Positions 34,473-43,505 of a stretch of 64,000 nt of DNA are shown here, one piece after another. A program made the translations under genes and the position numbers. Within the stretch, counting starts at the first letter, position 1. Each line of letters opens with the position of its first letter. The DNA comes from Sphaerisporangium sp. TRM90804 (GTDB lineage: Bacteria > Actinomycetota > Actinomycetes > Streptosporangiales > Streptosporangiaceae), in assembly GCF_029846175.1 (NCBI RefSeq), contig NZ_JARWAC010000016.1, forward strand, positions 1 through 64,000, written 5' to 3'. The notes below the pieces were generated by a model. That model ran no database searches. It saw only the letters and a list, made by a program, of their open reading frames with translations, and was not told the origin of the DNA.

Positions 34473-35738
34473 TCAGCGGGTGAGGATGAAGGTGCCGGGC
34501 TCGCGCGGGGGGCGGTCGCGGGGCGGGGCGGCCGGGTGGCCGACGGCGACGGCGCCCATCGGGTCCCAGGAGGCCGGCAGGTCGAGCACCTCGCGGACCA
34601 CGTCGCGGCAGAACATCGTGGAGGACACCCAGGCAGAGCCCAGGCCCTCGACGGCGAGCTGCACCAGGAGGTTCTGCACGCCCGCGCCCATGGCGACCAC
34701 GAACATCTCGCGCTCGGCGGCGTTGCGGCGGTCGTCGGGATAGGTGTGCGAGCCGTCCATGACCAGGCACGGCACCACCAGGTACGGCGCCCGGCGCAGC
34801 ACCTCGCCGCGCCGCACCCGGCGGGCGATCGACTCCTCGGTGAAGCCGGTGGCGCGCAGGTCGGTGATCCAGGCCTCCAGCATCGCGTCGAGCAGCTTCT
34901 CCCTGGAGGAGGCCGACTCCAGCAGCACGAACCTCCACGGCGTGGTGTGGTGCGGCGCGGGCGCGCTGACGGCCGCGCCGACCGCGCGCCGCACCGCGGC
35001 GGCGTCCACCGGGGCGGCCGAGAACTCGCGGATCGTGCGGCGGGCGAACAGCACGTCGGAGGAGCCGTACCGGAACATGTCGTCGTCGGCGGGGCGGATC
35101 AGCGGGCGCACGCCCGGGCCGTCCTCGGCGGTCACCAGGTGGCCCAGCCCGCGCACCACGGCGACCGGCACGCCGTCGAGCTTGCCCTTGACCAGTTCGG
35201 CCGCGGCGGCGATCTCGTCCACCAGCGCGGTGACCGTCGCCGACAAGGGGTTGCCGTAGGAGTCGGACCTGCCGCGGAAGTCGTCCAGCGGCCGGACGCC
35301 GGCGGCGCCGATCGCGGCGTCGGTGAGGCCGTTGCGCCACGGCCGCCCGAAGGTGTCGGAGAGGATCACCCCGACGCCGGGGCGCAGGCCCGCCCTGATG
35401 CGGCGCGCGGAGGCGTCGGGATCCTCCGGGAGGAGCAGCACCGTGCCGCGTTCGGTGTTGGAGGCGTCGACCCCGGCCGCCGCCATGACGAAACCGTGCC
35501 GGGTCTGCGCGATCACCGTCTCGCCGCGGCGGGCGACCACCCGCGCGGTCTCCTCGGCGATGGCCGCGGCGCGGTCGTCGCCCTGGCGGACGCGGCCCTC
35601 GGCCTTGCTGACGATCTTGGAGGTGACGACCAGGATGTCGCCCTCCGCGAGGTCGGGCACGGCGGGGGAGATGAGCGCGGCCAGGTCGTCCCCCGGCCGG
35701 ACCTCCGGCAGGCCGGGCACCGGGTGAATGGTGATCAC
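34473..35738 (-). CDS. fbiB: Coenzyme F420-0:L-glutamate ligase / dehydro-F420 reductase FbiB
   Basis: The 421-residue protein has an N-terminal CofE-like glutamate ligase domain (1-245) with [15 protein letters not shown] near 35 and [12 protein letters not shown] near 148. The C-terminal FMN-dependent nitroreductase-like domain (about 250-421) has [13 protein letters not shown] near 253 and [13 protein letters not shown] near 366. It reduces dehydro-F420-0 and adds glutamates to make the polyglutamate tail. The GTG start has AGGAG about 9 bases upstream. It follows fbiA on the same strand after 61 bases, so fbiAB is one operon. Confidence 0.95.
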   Translation of the reverse strand: MITIHPVPGLPEVRPGDDLAALISPAVPDLAEGDILVVTSKIVSKAEGRVRQGDDRAAAIAEETARVVARRGETVIAQTRHGFVMAAAGVDASNTERGTVLLLPEDPDASARRIRAGLRPGVGVILSDTFGRPWRNGLTDAAIGAAGVRPLDDFRGRSDSYGNPLSATVTALVDEIAAAAELVKGKLDGVPVAVVRGLGHLVTAEDGPGVRPLIRPADDDMFRYGSSDVLFARRTIREFSAAPVDAAAVRRAVGAAVSAPAPHHTTPWRFVLLESASSREKLLDAMLEAWITDLRATGFTEESIARRVRRGEVLRRAPYLVVPCLVMDGSHTYPDDRRNAAEREMFVVAMGAGVQNLLVQLAVEGLGSAWVSSTMFCRDVVREVLDLPASWDPMGAVAVGHPAAPPRDRPPREPGTFILTR

Positions 35739-35799
35739 TTCGTCAGCTCCTGTCGGGGGCGCGGCGGCGCGGTCCGGGCTCGTTCCGCGCGCACGCTGA

Positions 35800-36726
35800 T
35801 CACTTGAGCAGATCCAGGGTGGCGCGGGCGATGGCCTCGGTGGCGGCGGGGTCGCTCATGAGCAGGGGCCTGGCGACCACGCGCACGCCGTCGAGCGCGA
35901 CGCCCGAGTCCTGCTCGGCGACGAGCCAGCCGTCCAGCAGCCGGGAGCCGTACAGCTCCAGCACGGCCTGGGCGGTGGTCTCGACGCCGATGGCGGCGAG
36001 GCAGGCGTCGGCCATGCCGCGCACGGGGGCGCCGCCGATGATGGGGGAGACGCCGACCACCGTCTTGGCCTCCAGCGCCTCGCGGATGCCGGGGATCTGC
36101 AGGATCGTCCCGATGCTGACCACGGGGTTCGACGGCGGGAGGATCACCGCGTCGGCGGCCTGGATGGCCTCAAGGACCCCGGGCGCGGGCTTGGCGTCGT
36201 CGGCGCCGATCAGGACGATCTCCTCGGCCGGCACCGACGCGCGCAGCCGGACCCACCACTCCTGGAAGTGGATGGCGCGCCGCCCCTGCTCGTCGTGGAT
36301 GACCACGTGCGTCTCGGCGCGGTCGTCGGTCATGGGGATGAGCCGCACGCCGGGCCGCCAGCGGGCGCACAGCGCCTCGGTGACCGCCGACAGCGGGTAG
36401 CCGGCGCCCAGCATCTGGGTGCGCACGATGTGGGTGGCGAAGTCGCGGTCGCCGAGGCCGAACCACTGCGGCTCCATGCCGTAGGCGGCGAGCTCCTCCT
36501 TGACCACGTGGTGCTCGCCGGCCCGGCCCCAGCCCTGCTCCTCGTCGATGCCGCCGCCGAGGGTGTACATGACGGTGTCGAGGTCGGGACAGACCCGGAG
36601 GCCGAACAGGGTGATGTCGTCGCCGGTGTTGCCGATGACGGTGATCTCGGCCTCGGGGGCGGCCGCCTGGAGCCCGCGGAGAAAGCGGGCGCCGCCGATT
36701 CCACCGGCGAGGGACACGATGCGCAT
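35800..36726 (-). CDS. fbiA: Phosphoenolpyruvyl/2-phospho-lactate transferase FbiA (CofD family)
   Basis: The 308-residue protein starts [18 protein letters not shown], the glycine-rich CofD start. It has [21 protein letters not shown] near 34-54 with the metal-binding aspartates, [12 protein letters not shown] near 100 and [13 protein letters not shown] near 195. It joins the phosphoenolpyruvyl-guanosine product of FbiD to Fo, giving dehydro-F420-0. The ATG is chosen because the conserved protein begins there; an open frame extends 18 codons further. The start faces the repeat-protein gene across a 213-base divergent spacer. Confidence 0.95.
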   Translation of the reverse strand: MRIVSLAGGIGGARFLRGLQAAAPEAEITVIGNTGDDITLFGLRVCPDLDTVMYTLGGGIDEEQGWGRAGEHHVVKEELAAYGMEPQWFGLGDRDFATHIVRTQMLGAGYPLSAVTEALCARWRPGVRLIPMTDDRAETHVVIHDEQGRRAIHFQEWWVRLRASVPAEEIVLIGADDAKPAPGVLEAIQAADAVILPPSNPVVSIGTILQIPGIREALEAKTVVGVSPIIGGAPVRGMADACLAAIGVETTAQAVLELYGSRLLDGWLVAEQDSGVALDGVRVVARPLLMSDPAATEAIARATLDLLK

Positions 36727-36939
36727 GCTGTCAAGTCTTCCATTCCTCGCGCACCACCCCGCTCCGGCCCGGGTGATCACGCGGCGGACGGGAGAATGGG
36801 CTGCTCAAGGGCCGAAAGAAAAGGGCAAATGGTCGAGATGTGGCACTTAAGTGATCAGTGAGGTTGTTGGGTCTCGCGCCCCGTAAGTGGGGAGATGTGC
36901 GAAACTTCGGGTGCCGTATGGACCCATTGGGGGGTAGTT

Positions 36940-39750
36940 GTGGTCAGAGTTGAGCCCGGAAGGCTCCGAGAGCCCGCGGCCTGGATCATGCTCGTGGGGG
37001 TGGGCGCACAGGTTCTGGACGGCGCCGGACGGCTGTTCTTCGGCGGCCCCGTCGTGCCCTTCGGCGCGCGCGCGGCCTTCACGCTCACCACGCTCCTGTC
37101 ACCGGTCCAGGTGGCGCTCGGCATCGGCGCCGTCCTGCTCGCGACGCGGTTCGGCGCCCCGACGCCCCGCGCCCGCCTCGTCACCCTGCTCGCCGTCGTC
37201 CTGCTCGCGCTGTCGGCCGTGCTCGGCGTGGTCGCGCTCGTCGGGGCGCTGACCGGCGGCGGCTTCTCCGGCGTCGTCGAGTGCCTGTTGGCCGGCCTGC
37301 CCCCGCTCGCCCTGACGGTGATCGCGCTGGTGTACGGCATCTCCGTCCTGCCCGCCGGGTCCGCGCGCGCGGACGGGTTCGGCCCGAGGCCGGGCCAGGG
37401 CGCCTTCCCCGGCTCCTTCGGCTCCCAGCCCGGCGGCCCCCACGGCATGGGCCCCGGGATGAACGGCCCCGGAACGAACGCCCCGGGGATGAACGCCCCG
37501 GGGATGAACGGCCCGGGGATGAACGGCCCCGGCACGGGCGGCCCCGGCATGGCGGGCGCTCCGGGCATGGCCGGCGCCAACGGCCCGGGCGGTGGCTTCC
37601 CCGGCAACCCCGGCATGGGCGGTCCCGGGCCCAACGGCGGCGGCCCCGTGCCCGCCGGGACGGGCGCCTTCGCCGGGATGGGGCAGGGCGGCGGCCACCC
37701 GCAGGGCGCCTTCGGCGAGCGCGGCCCGTCCGGGCAGCCGTCGCAGGGCCGTCCGCACGCCTCCGACAACCCCCTCGGCCCGCCCGCGCTGCCCCCCGGC
37801 CCCGGCACGCCGGCCCCGCAGCCGTACCTGGCCGCCGACCAGCAGTCCTCCATGCCGGAGCAGCGCCCGTACGGCCCCGGCGACACGACCGCGCCCGGCC
37901 CGCGCCCGTACATGACCGAGCCGCGCCCGAGCGACGTCTACACGCCCCAGCACTCCCAGCCGACCGAGGCGTACGGCCCCTACGGCTACCAGCAGCCGCC
38001 GCAGGGCTCGGGCGCGTTCGCGCCTCACCAGCAGGGCGACGTCTTCGAGCAGGGCGGCCGGCCGCGGCAGGCGGCGGACCCGCAGGACACGCACGTCGCC
38101 CCGCGCGGCACCGGGGCCTTCGGCTCCCCCGCCGCCCCGTTCAACCCCTCCGACGCCTTCGGCTCCCCGGACGCCTACACCACCGGCGCCCGGCAGGCAC
38201 TCCCGCACCCGCTGACGGCCCCGACCCCCTACGGCGGCTCCCCGGACCAGCCCTCGGCGTACGGTCAGACGGGCCCCCAGTCGAGCCCGCTCGACCAGCC
38301 CTCGGCCTACGGCCGTCCCGGCCCGCAGGACCAGCCGTCCGGCTATGGTCAGACCGGTTCGCAGTCCAGCCCGTTGGATCAGCCGTCGGGCTATGGTCAG
38401 AGCGGTTCGCAGTCCAGCTCGCTGGACCAGCCTCCGGCCTACGGTCAGACGGGGCCGCAGTCCAGCCCGTTGGATCAGCCCGCCACCTATGGCCAGACGG
38501 GGCCGCAGGCCAGCCCGTTGGATCAGCCGTCGGGCTATGGTCAGAGCGGTTCGCAGTCCAGCCCCTTGGATCAGCCTCCGGCCTATGGCCAGACGGGGCC
38601 GCAGTCCAGCCCGTTGGATCAGCCGTCGGGCTATGGTCAGAGCGGTTCGCAGTCCAGCCCGCTGGACCAGCCTCCGGCCTACGGTCAGACCGGTCCGCAG
38701 TCCAGCCCCTTGGATCAGCCTCCGGCCTATGGCCAGACGGGGCCGCAGTCCAGCCCGTTGGACCAGCCGTCGGGCTATGGTCAGACCGGTTCGCAGTCCA
38801 GCCCGCTGGACCAGCCACCGGCCTATGGTCAGACCGGTCCGCAGGCCAGCCCCTTGGACCAGCCCGCCACCTATGGCCAGACGGGCCCGCAGTCCAGCCC
38901 GCTGGACCAGGGCTCTCCCTACGGGCAGGCGGCGCAGCCGGGCGCGTACGGGCAGGGCTCGGCGGGGCAGGGCACCGACCCGTACGGCACCGGGTACGCG
39001 TCCGGGGAGTTCACCCGCCACTCCGAGCCGTCGGCGATGTACGCCGAGGCCGCCGACCCCCGCATGCAGCAGATCGCGCAGGCCTACCAGCAGGCGCAGA
39101 ACTACAAGCAGGCCCAGAGCCCCGGCGGCCAGGCCCCCGACGAGCACGGCGGCGCCGGGGACGCGCAGGGGTACACGACGCAGCCCGGGAGCACCCCCGG
39201 CTACGGCGGCCCGTTCGGCCACCCCCAGGAGCCGGTCGAGCCCGCGGGTTACCCGCGCACCCCGCAGGACGCGGGTCCCTACCAGACGGGCCAGGAGCGG
39301 CCGTACCAGCCCGCCCAGGAGCCGTACCGCCCGGCACCCGAGCCGTCGTCCTACCAGGGGGCTCCTCAGGACCAGCCCTACCAGGGGGTTCAGGACCAGC
39401 CCTACCAGGCCGGCTCCGAGCAGCGTCAGTACCAGCCCCCGGCCGGGCCCGGCTGGGAGGAGCCGCCGGCCGACAGGACGGTGCGTTTCGACCCCAAGGC
39501 CTACCAGCGGGACCCGCTGAACGCGCCGATGCCGCCGCCCGCCCCGGCGGCGGGTCCCGACCCCGCCGGCCCCCCCTCCGACCCCGCGGCGACGACCGAT
39601 CCGCAGGGCCGCAGGGACGAGCCGATCGACCCGACGGCCATCTACGCGCCCGACAGGTCCGCCCAGGTAAGGGCGGAGGAAAGCGGCGGTAGAGATCAGA
39701 CAGCGTCTGGTCTTGATCAGGGAAGGCCCTGGTACGGTTCCGACCGCTGA
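36940..39750 (+). CDS. Four-helix membrane protein with long Gly/Gln/Tyr/Pro-rich repeat tail
   Basis: This 936-residue protein of unknown function begins with about 140 residues holding four predicted helices. A Gly/Met/Asn/Pro tract (GMNGPGMNGPGTGG style) follows, then about 14 tandem 16-residue units of the type SPLDQPSGYGQTGSQS, then a Tyr/Gln/Pro-rich stretch with EPYRP and DQPYQ motifs. The tail has almost no hydrophobic residues except Tyr and is low in Lys. It should be disordered and resembles prion-like YGQ domains of FUS type. The GTG start follows GGGGGG by about 6 bases; ATG 36895 is an alternative with poor spacing. Homologues at this position beside fbiA would be expected to vary greatly in tail length. 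Confidence 0.7.
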   Translation: MVRVEPGRLREPAAWIMLVGVGAQVLDGAGRLFFGGPVVPFGARAAFTLTTLLSPVQVALGIGAVLLATRFGAPTPRARLVTLLAVVLLALSAVLGVVALVGALTGGGFSGVVECLLAGLPPLALTVIALVYGISVLPAGSARADGFGPRPGQGAFPGSFGSQPGGPHGMGPGMNGPGTNAPGMNAPGMNGPGMNGPGTGGPGMAGAPGMAGANGPGGGFPGNPGMGGPGPNGGGPVPAGTGAFAGMGQGGGHPQGAFGERGPSGQPSQGRPHASDNPLGPPALPPGPGTPAPQPYLAADQQSSMPEQRPYGPGDTTAPGPRPYMTEPRPSDVYTPQHSQPTEAYGPYGYQQPPQGSGAFAPHQQGDVFEQGGRPRQAADPQDTHVAPRGTGAFGSPAAPFNPSDAFGSPDAYTTGARQALPHPLTAPTPYGGSPDQPSAYGQTGPQSSPLDQPSAYGRPGPQDQPSGYGQTGSQSSPLDQPSGYGQSGSQSSSLDQPPAYGQTGPQSSPLDQPATYGQTGPQASPLDQPSGYGQSGSQSSPLDQPPAYGQTGPQSSPLDQPSGYGQSGSQSSPLDQPPAYGQTGPQSSPLDQPPAYGQTGPQSSPLDQPSGYGQTGSQSSPLDQPPAYGQTGPQASPLDQPATYGQTGPQSSPLDQGSPYGQAAQPGAYGQGSAGQGTDPYGTGYASGEFTRHSEPSAMYAEAADPRMQQIAQAYQQAQNYKQAQSPGGQAPDEHGGAGDAQGYTTQPGSTPGYGGPFGHPQEPVEPAGYPRTPQDAGPYQTGQERPYQPAQEPYRPAPEPSSYQGAPQDQPYQGVQDQPYQAGSEQRQYQPPAGPGWEEPPADRTVRFDPKAYQRDPLNAPMPPPAPAAGPDPAGPPSDPAATTDPQGRRDEPIDPTAIYAPDRSAQVRAEESGGRDQTASGLDQGRPWYGSDR
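38241..38930. repeat. 48-bp tandem repeat array (YGQ repeats)
   Basis: About 14 units of 48 bases encode the consensus SPLDQPxxYGQTGPQS, with alternation of PSGYGQ(S/T)GS and PPAYGQTGP types. Two units are shortened near the left end. Third-position changes are few between some units, which points to recent duplication. The array keeps the reading frame throughout. Confidence 0.9.
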
Positions 39751-40011
39751 GGGCACTGATCATCGAGGGCGACGGAGGACGCTGGTTCTCCGCCGGGCGG
39801 CATGTGTGAGGGGCCGCATATTTCGCCTGAGCCCGTATACCGGGGTGAGCTGGTCTTTCCCCGGATACCGTCATGCCGCTTGACGCCACATGCGGCACAC
39901 GCGTGTAATTACAACTGTGTTGTTACGCCTTTCACAGTGTGGGTATTGCGGAAGGTGTTCAAAAGGGGGGCTCCGTTGCGGGGCGGGCGTGCGATCAGCA
40001 GGAGGTGTGCA
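39751..40011 (+). promoter_or_regulatory. whiB upstream region with palindrome
   Basis: This spacer is unusually AT-rich at 39895-39960, a likely promoter zone. It contains the perfect palindrome ACACGCGTGT (39897-39906). Further right, AGGAGG at 40000-40005 is the whiB ribosome site. The leader would be long if transcription starts near 39930. Developmental whiB genes are usually controlled by BldD, WhiA or similar; I could not match a known box. Confidence 0.45.
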
Positions 40012-40269
40012 GTGACCGATCTGGTCATGGCACAGATGCTCGGCGCGGAAGAGCTGGGATGGCAAGAGCGTGCGCTGTGCGCGCAGACCGACCCGGAGGC
40101 GTTTTTTCCAGAGAAGGGCGGGTCCACGCGAGAGGCGAAGAAGGTGTGCCGGTCCTGCGAGGTGCGGGCCGAATGCCTGGAGTACGCGTTGCAGCACGAT
40201 GAACGGTTCGGCATCTGGGGGGGACTGTCCGAGAGGGAACGCCGGCGCATCAAGCGAGAGGCCGGCTGA
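40012..40269 (+). CDS. whiB: WhiB-family iron-sulfur transcriptional regulator (WhiB2/WhiB type)
   Basis: The 85-residue protein has the four cluster-binding cysteines at 23, 46, 49 and 55 (C-X22-C-X2-C-X5-C), the turn GIWGG at 67-71 and a basic C-terminal RERRRIKRE for DNA binding. Length and sequence match Streptomyces WhiB and mycobacterial WhiB2, which act with WhiA to control septation and sporulation. Its place next to fbiA and manB is the conserved one. The GTG start has an ideal AGGAGG 6 bases upstream; longer open frame upstream is not used. Confidence 0.95.
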   Translation: MTDLVMAQMLGAEELGWQERALCAQTDPEAFFPEKGGSTREAKKVCRSCEVRAECLEYALQHDERFGIWGGLSERERRRIKREAG

Positions 40270-40315
40270 GAGACCATGACGCGGGCCGCGGCCGGGGGGC
40301 CGCGAGCCGGCGAGC

Positions 40316-40340
40316 GGACGGCGTGACGCCCGCGCCGTCC
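40316..40340 (+). terminator. Hairpin after whiB
   Basis: GGACGGCG and CGCCGTCC form an 8-bp perfect stem with a 9-base loop, 46 bases past the whiB stop. It probably separates whiB from the following glycosyltransferase gene. Confidence 0.5.
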
Positions 40341-40436
40341 GACGCAGCGGATTGCCAGAGTGCCTGACCCGGTATGCCGGGGGTGCCGTATCGTGATCGG
40401 CGCACAGCCACACGAGCCCCTTAGGACACCACCTCC

Positions 40437-43400
40437 GTGCACCCGCCGCCCCCGTCCGTCACAGCGATCGTCGTCGCCCACGATGGCGCACGGTGGTTGA
40501 GGGAGACGCTGCAGGGCGTCCTGCGCCAGACCCGGCCGCTCGACCGCGTGGTCGGGGTCGACAACGGCAGCCGCGACGGGTGCGCCGCGATCCTCACCGA
40601 GGCGTTCGGCGCCGGCAACGTCCTCACCCTTCCCCGTTCGACCGGGTTCGGCGAGGCGGTCGCGGCGGTGCTCGACCGGCTGCCGCGCACCGGCGGGCAG
40701 GAGTGGATCTGGCTCCTGCACGACGACTGCGCGCCCCATCCGCAGGCGCTTGAGGCGCTGCTGTGGACGGCCGCCTCCGACGAGAAGGCGGCGATCCTCG
40801 GCCCCAAGCTGCGCGACTGGCTCGACCGGCGGCTGCTGCTGGAGGCCGGGGTCACGGTCGACCGGTCGGGGCGGCGTGACACCGGGCTGGAGGCCAGGGA
40901 GTACGACCAGGGCCAGCACGACGGCGTGCGGCAGGTGCTCTCGGTGTCCACCGCCGGCATGCTGATCCGCCGCGACGTGTGGGACCTTCTCGGCGGGCTG
41001 GACGCCGGCCTGCCCCTGTTCCGCGACGACCTCGACCTGTGCTGGCGTGCCACGGCCGCCGGCTACCGCGTGCTGAACGTCACCGACGCGGTGGCCTGGC
41101 ACGCCGAGGCCGCCGCCCGCCGCCGCCGGCGCCTCACCGCCAGCACCGACCACCCGCGCCGGCTCGACCGCCGCAACGCGATCTTCGTGGTCATGGCGAA
41201 CCTGCCGTTCCGGTCGCTTCTGTGGTCGGTCGTGCGCAACACCTTCGCCTCGCTGTTCCGCACCGTCCTGCTGCTGCTCGCCAAGCAACCGGCGAACGCG
41301 CTGGACGAGATCGTCGCGCTGGCCTCGGTGCTCGGCTCCCCCCGCAGGCTCATGGCCGCGCGCAAAGCGCGCAGGCAGGGCAGGAAAGAGGGCTACCCGG
41401 AGGTCGTCAAGCTGTTCACGCCCCGGGGCATGGCCTACCGGCGGCTGGCCGACATGGTGCAGAGCTTCCTGTCGGGCGCGGGGCCGATCGACTCCGCCGG
41501 GCGGCACCACGCGGTCATCCCCGAGGCCTCCCGGGACGACGGCGAGGAGCTGCTCACCGACGCCGGGCTCATGCAGCGTTTCTTCGGCAACCCGGGTGTT
41601 CTGCTGGTCCTCGCCCTGACCGCCGTCACGCTGGCCGCCGAACGCTCGCTGGTCTACGGCGGCGTGCTCGGCGGCGGCGCGCTCGTCCCCGTGGTGGGCG
41701 GCGCGTCCGACCTGTGGAACCTGTACACCTCGGGCTACCACGCGGCGGGGCTGGGGTCGGGCGGGTGGGCGCCCCCGTACGTGGCGGTGCTCGCCGTCCT
41801 CTCGACGATCTTCCTGGGCAAGACGTGGCTGGCCGTCTCGGTGCTGCTGCTCGGCTGCGTCCCGCTGGCGGGCCTGTCCGCCTATGTGGCCACCCGCTCG
41901 ATGATCTCCCAGCCGCTCGCGCGCGCCCTGCTCGCGGCCTCCTACGCCCTGCTTCCCGTGGCCACGGGGGCGGTCGCCGCCGGGCGGCTCGGCACGGCCG
42001 TCGTCTTCGTCCTGCTGCCCGCCTACGCCGCCTTCGCCGCGAGGGTGTTCACCGCCGAACGGCGGCGGGCCCGCCGTGCCGCGTGGGCGCTGGGGCTGCT
42101 GCTCACGGTCGGCACGGCGTTCGTCCCCCTGGTGTACGTGCTGGTCGCGGCGCTCGGCGGTCTCGCCGCGCTGTCGTTCGCCGGGGTGCGGCGCGGCGTG
42201 GGCGTCTCGCTGGGCATCGCCATGGCGGTGCCGCTCGTGCTGCTGTTCCCCTGGCTGGCCCAGCTCGCGGCCGACCCCGGTCGCGTCCTGCTGGAGGCCG
42301 GGCTGCACCGGCCGTCGCTGGCCGACCCGCGGCTGGCGGCCGATTCCCTGCTGACGCTCAACCCCGGCGGGCCCGGCGTGCCGCCGGTGTGGGCGACCGC
42401 CGGCCTGATCGCCGCCGCGCTCGCCGCGCTGCTGTTCCGCAGGCACCAGATGGTGGTCGTCACGGGGTGGGGCGTCGCGGTCTTCGGCGTGCTGGTCGCC
42501 ATCGTGGTCAGCCGCGTCCCGGTGGACGGCGTCGCCGCCTGGCCGGGTGTGCCGCTGGCGTTCGCGGCCATCGGCCTGATGGTGGCCGCCGCGATCACCG
42601 GCCACCGCGTCGTCGAGCTGCACCGCGCCGGCGGCGCGCGAAGGGCCGGCGCCCTGCTCATGGTGCTGGTGGCCTGCGCGACGCCGCTCGCCGCCGCGGG
42701 CCTGTGGATCAACGAGGGCGTGCCCGGCCCGCTCCGGCGCGGCACCCCCGAGGTGGTCTCGGAGTTCGCGACCGCCAACTCCACCCGCGGCGAGAGCACG
42801 CTGCTGCTCCGCTCCACCCGCGACGGCAGGCTCTCGTTCACCCTGGTGCGCGGCCGCACGCCCTTGATCGGCGAGACCGAGCTTCCGGTGGCCGCCGCCG
42901 CGCGCGAGCGGCTGTCCGCCGTCGTCGCCGGGGTCGCGTCCGGCCGTGGCGGCGACGACGCCCTCACCCTGGCCGCCTTCGGCGTCCGCTTCATCTCCGT
43001 GCCCGGCCCGGTCGACCCCGTCGTGCGCCGCGCGCTCGACTCCGACCCCGCCCTCGCGCGGGTGAGCCTGTCGGCGACCTCCGGGCTGTGGCGCATGGCC
43101 CGCCCCCTGGGGCGTGCCTTCCTGCTCGAACCCGACGGCCGCAGGACCCCGGTCGAGCCGGTCCGGGCCGGGGACGGCGCGCTCACCTTCGCCGTGCCCG
43201 CCGGCGCGGTGAAGCGCACGCTGGTCCTGGCGGAGCCCGCCGGAGCCTGGGCCGCCGCCGTCGGCGACTCCGCCCTGGCCGCCGTCACCGTGGACGGCTG
43301 GGCTCAGGGGTTCGAGATGCCGCCCACCGGCGGCCGGGTCACCGTGGCCTACGACACCTTCTGGCACGGCCTCTGGTTGTGGGCCCAGCTCGGCCTCGTC

Positions 43401-43505
43401 GTCCTGGCGGCCGTCTTCGCCTCCCCGGGCGCCCGGGCGCCCGAGGCCGCCGAGGAGTACGCCGAGGCCCCGGCCGAGGCCGACAAGGAGGAGGTGCCGG
43501 TCTGA
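40437..43505 (+). CDS. Very large GT2 glycosyltransferase with polytopic membrane domain
   Basis: The 1022-residue protein begins with a GT-A domain (about 1-260). It contains VTAIVVAHDGARWL, LLHDDCAPHP near 103 as the metal site, STAGMLIRRDVW near 170 and RDDLDLCWRA near 198 as the acceptor site. After a linker, about 14 membrane helices cover 385-760, followed by an extracytoplasmic region and a final helix near 975-1000. This architecture is found next to whiB in many actinobacteria. It is thought to glycosylate or export an envelope polymer, but its product is unknown. It overlaps the DUF5719 gene by 1 base (TGATG), so the two are coupled. Confidence 0.8.
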   Translation: MHPPPPSVTAIVVAHDGARWLRETLQGVLRQTRPLDRVVGVDNGSRDGCAAILTEAFGAGNVLTLPRSTGFGEAVAAVLDRLPRTGGQEWIWLLHDDCAPHPQALEALLWTAASDEKAAILGPKLRDWLDRRLLLEAGVTVDRSGRRDTGLEAREYDQGQHDGVRQVLSVSTAGMLIRRDVWDLLGGLDAGLPLFRDDLDLCWRATAAGYRVLNVTDAVAWHAEAAARRRRRLTASTDHPRRLDRRNAIFVVMANLPFRSLLWSVVRNTFASLFRTVLLLLAKQPANALDEIVALASVLGSPRRLMAARKARRQGRKEGYPEVVKLFTPRGMAYRRLADMVQSFLSGAGPIDSAGRHHAVIPEASRDDGEELLTDAGLMQRFFGNPGVLLVLALTAVTLAAERSLVYGGVLGGGALVPVVGGASDLWNLYTSGYHAAGLGSGGWAPPYVAVLAVLSTIFLGKTWLAVSVLLLGCVPLAGLSAYVATRSMISQPLARALLAASYALLPVATGAVAAGRLGTAVVFVLLPAYAAFAARVFTAERRRARRAAWALGLLLTVGTAFVPLVYVLVAALGGLAALSFAGVRRGVGVSLGIAMAVPLVLLFPWLAQLAADPGRVLLEAGLHRPSLADPRLAADSLLTLNPGGPGVPPVWATAGLIAAALAALLFRRHQMVVVTGWGVAVFGVLVAIVVSRVPVDGVAAWPGVPLAFAAIGLMVAAAITGHRVVELHRAGGARRAGALLMVLVACATPLAAAGLWINEGVPGPLRRGTPEVVSEFATANSTRGESTLLLRSTRDGRLSFTLVRGRTPLIGETELPVAAAARERLSAVVAGVASGRGGDDALTLAAFGVRFISVPGPVDPVVRRALDSDPALARVSLSATSGLWRMARPLGRAFLLEPDGRRTPVEPVRAGDGALTFAVPAGAVKRTLVLAEPAGAWAAAVGDSALAAVTVDGWAQGFEMPPTGGRVTVAYDTFWHGLWLWAQLGLVVLAAVFASPGARAPEAAEEYAEAPAEADKEEVPV

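Noticed and set aside
37099-39756. 885-codon open frame on the minus strand opposite the YGQ repeat gene
   Set aside because: It mirrors the repeat structure of the sense gene, has no family features or ribosome site, and is the usual artefact of GC-rich, in-frame repeats.
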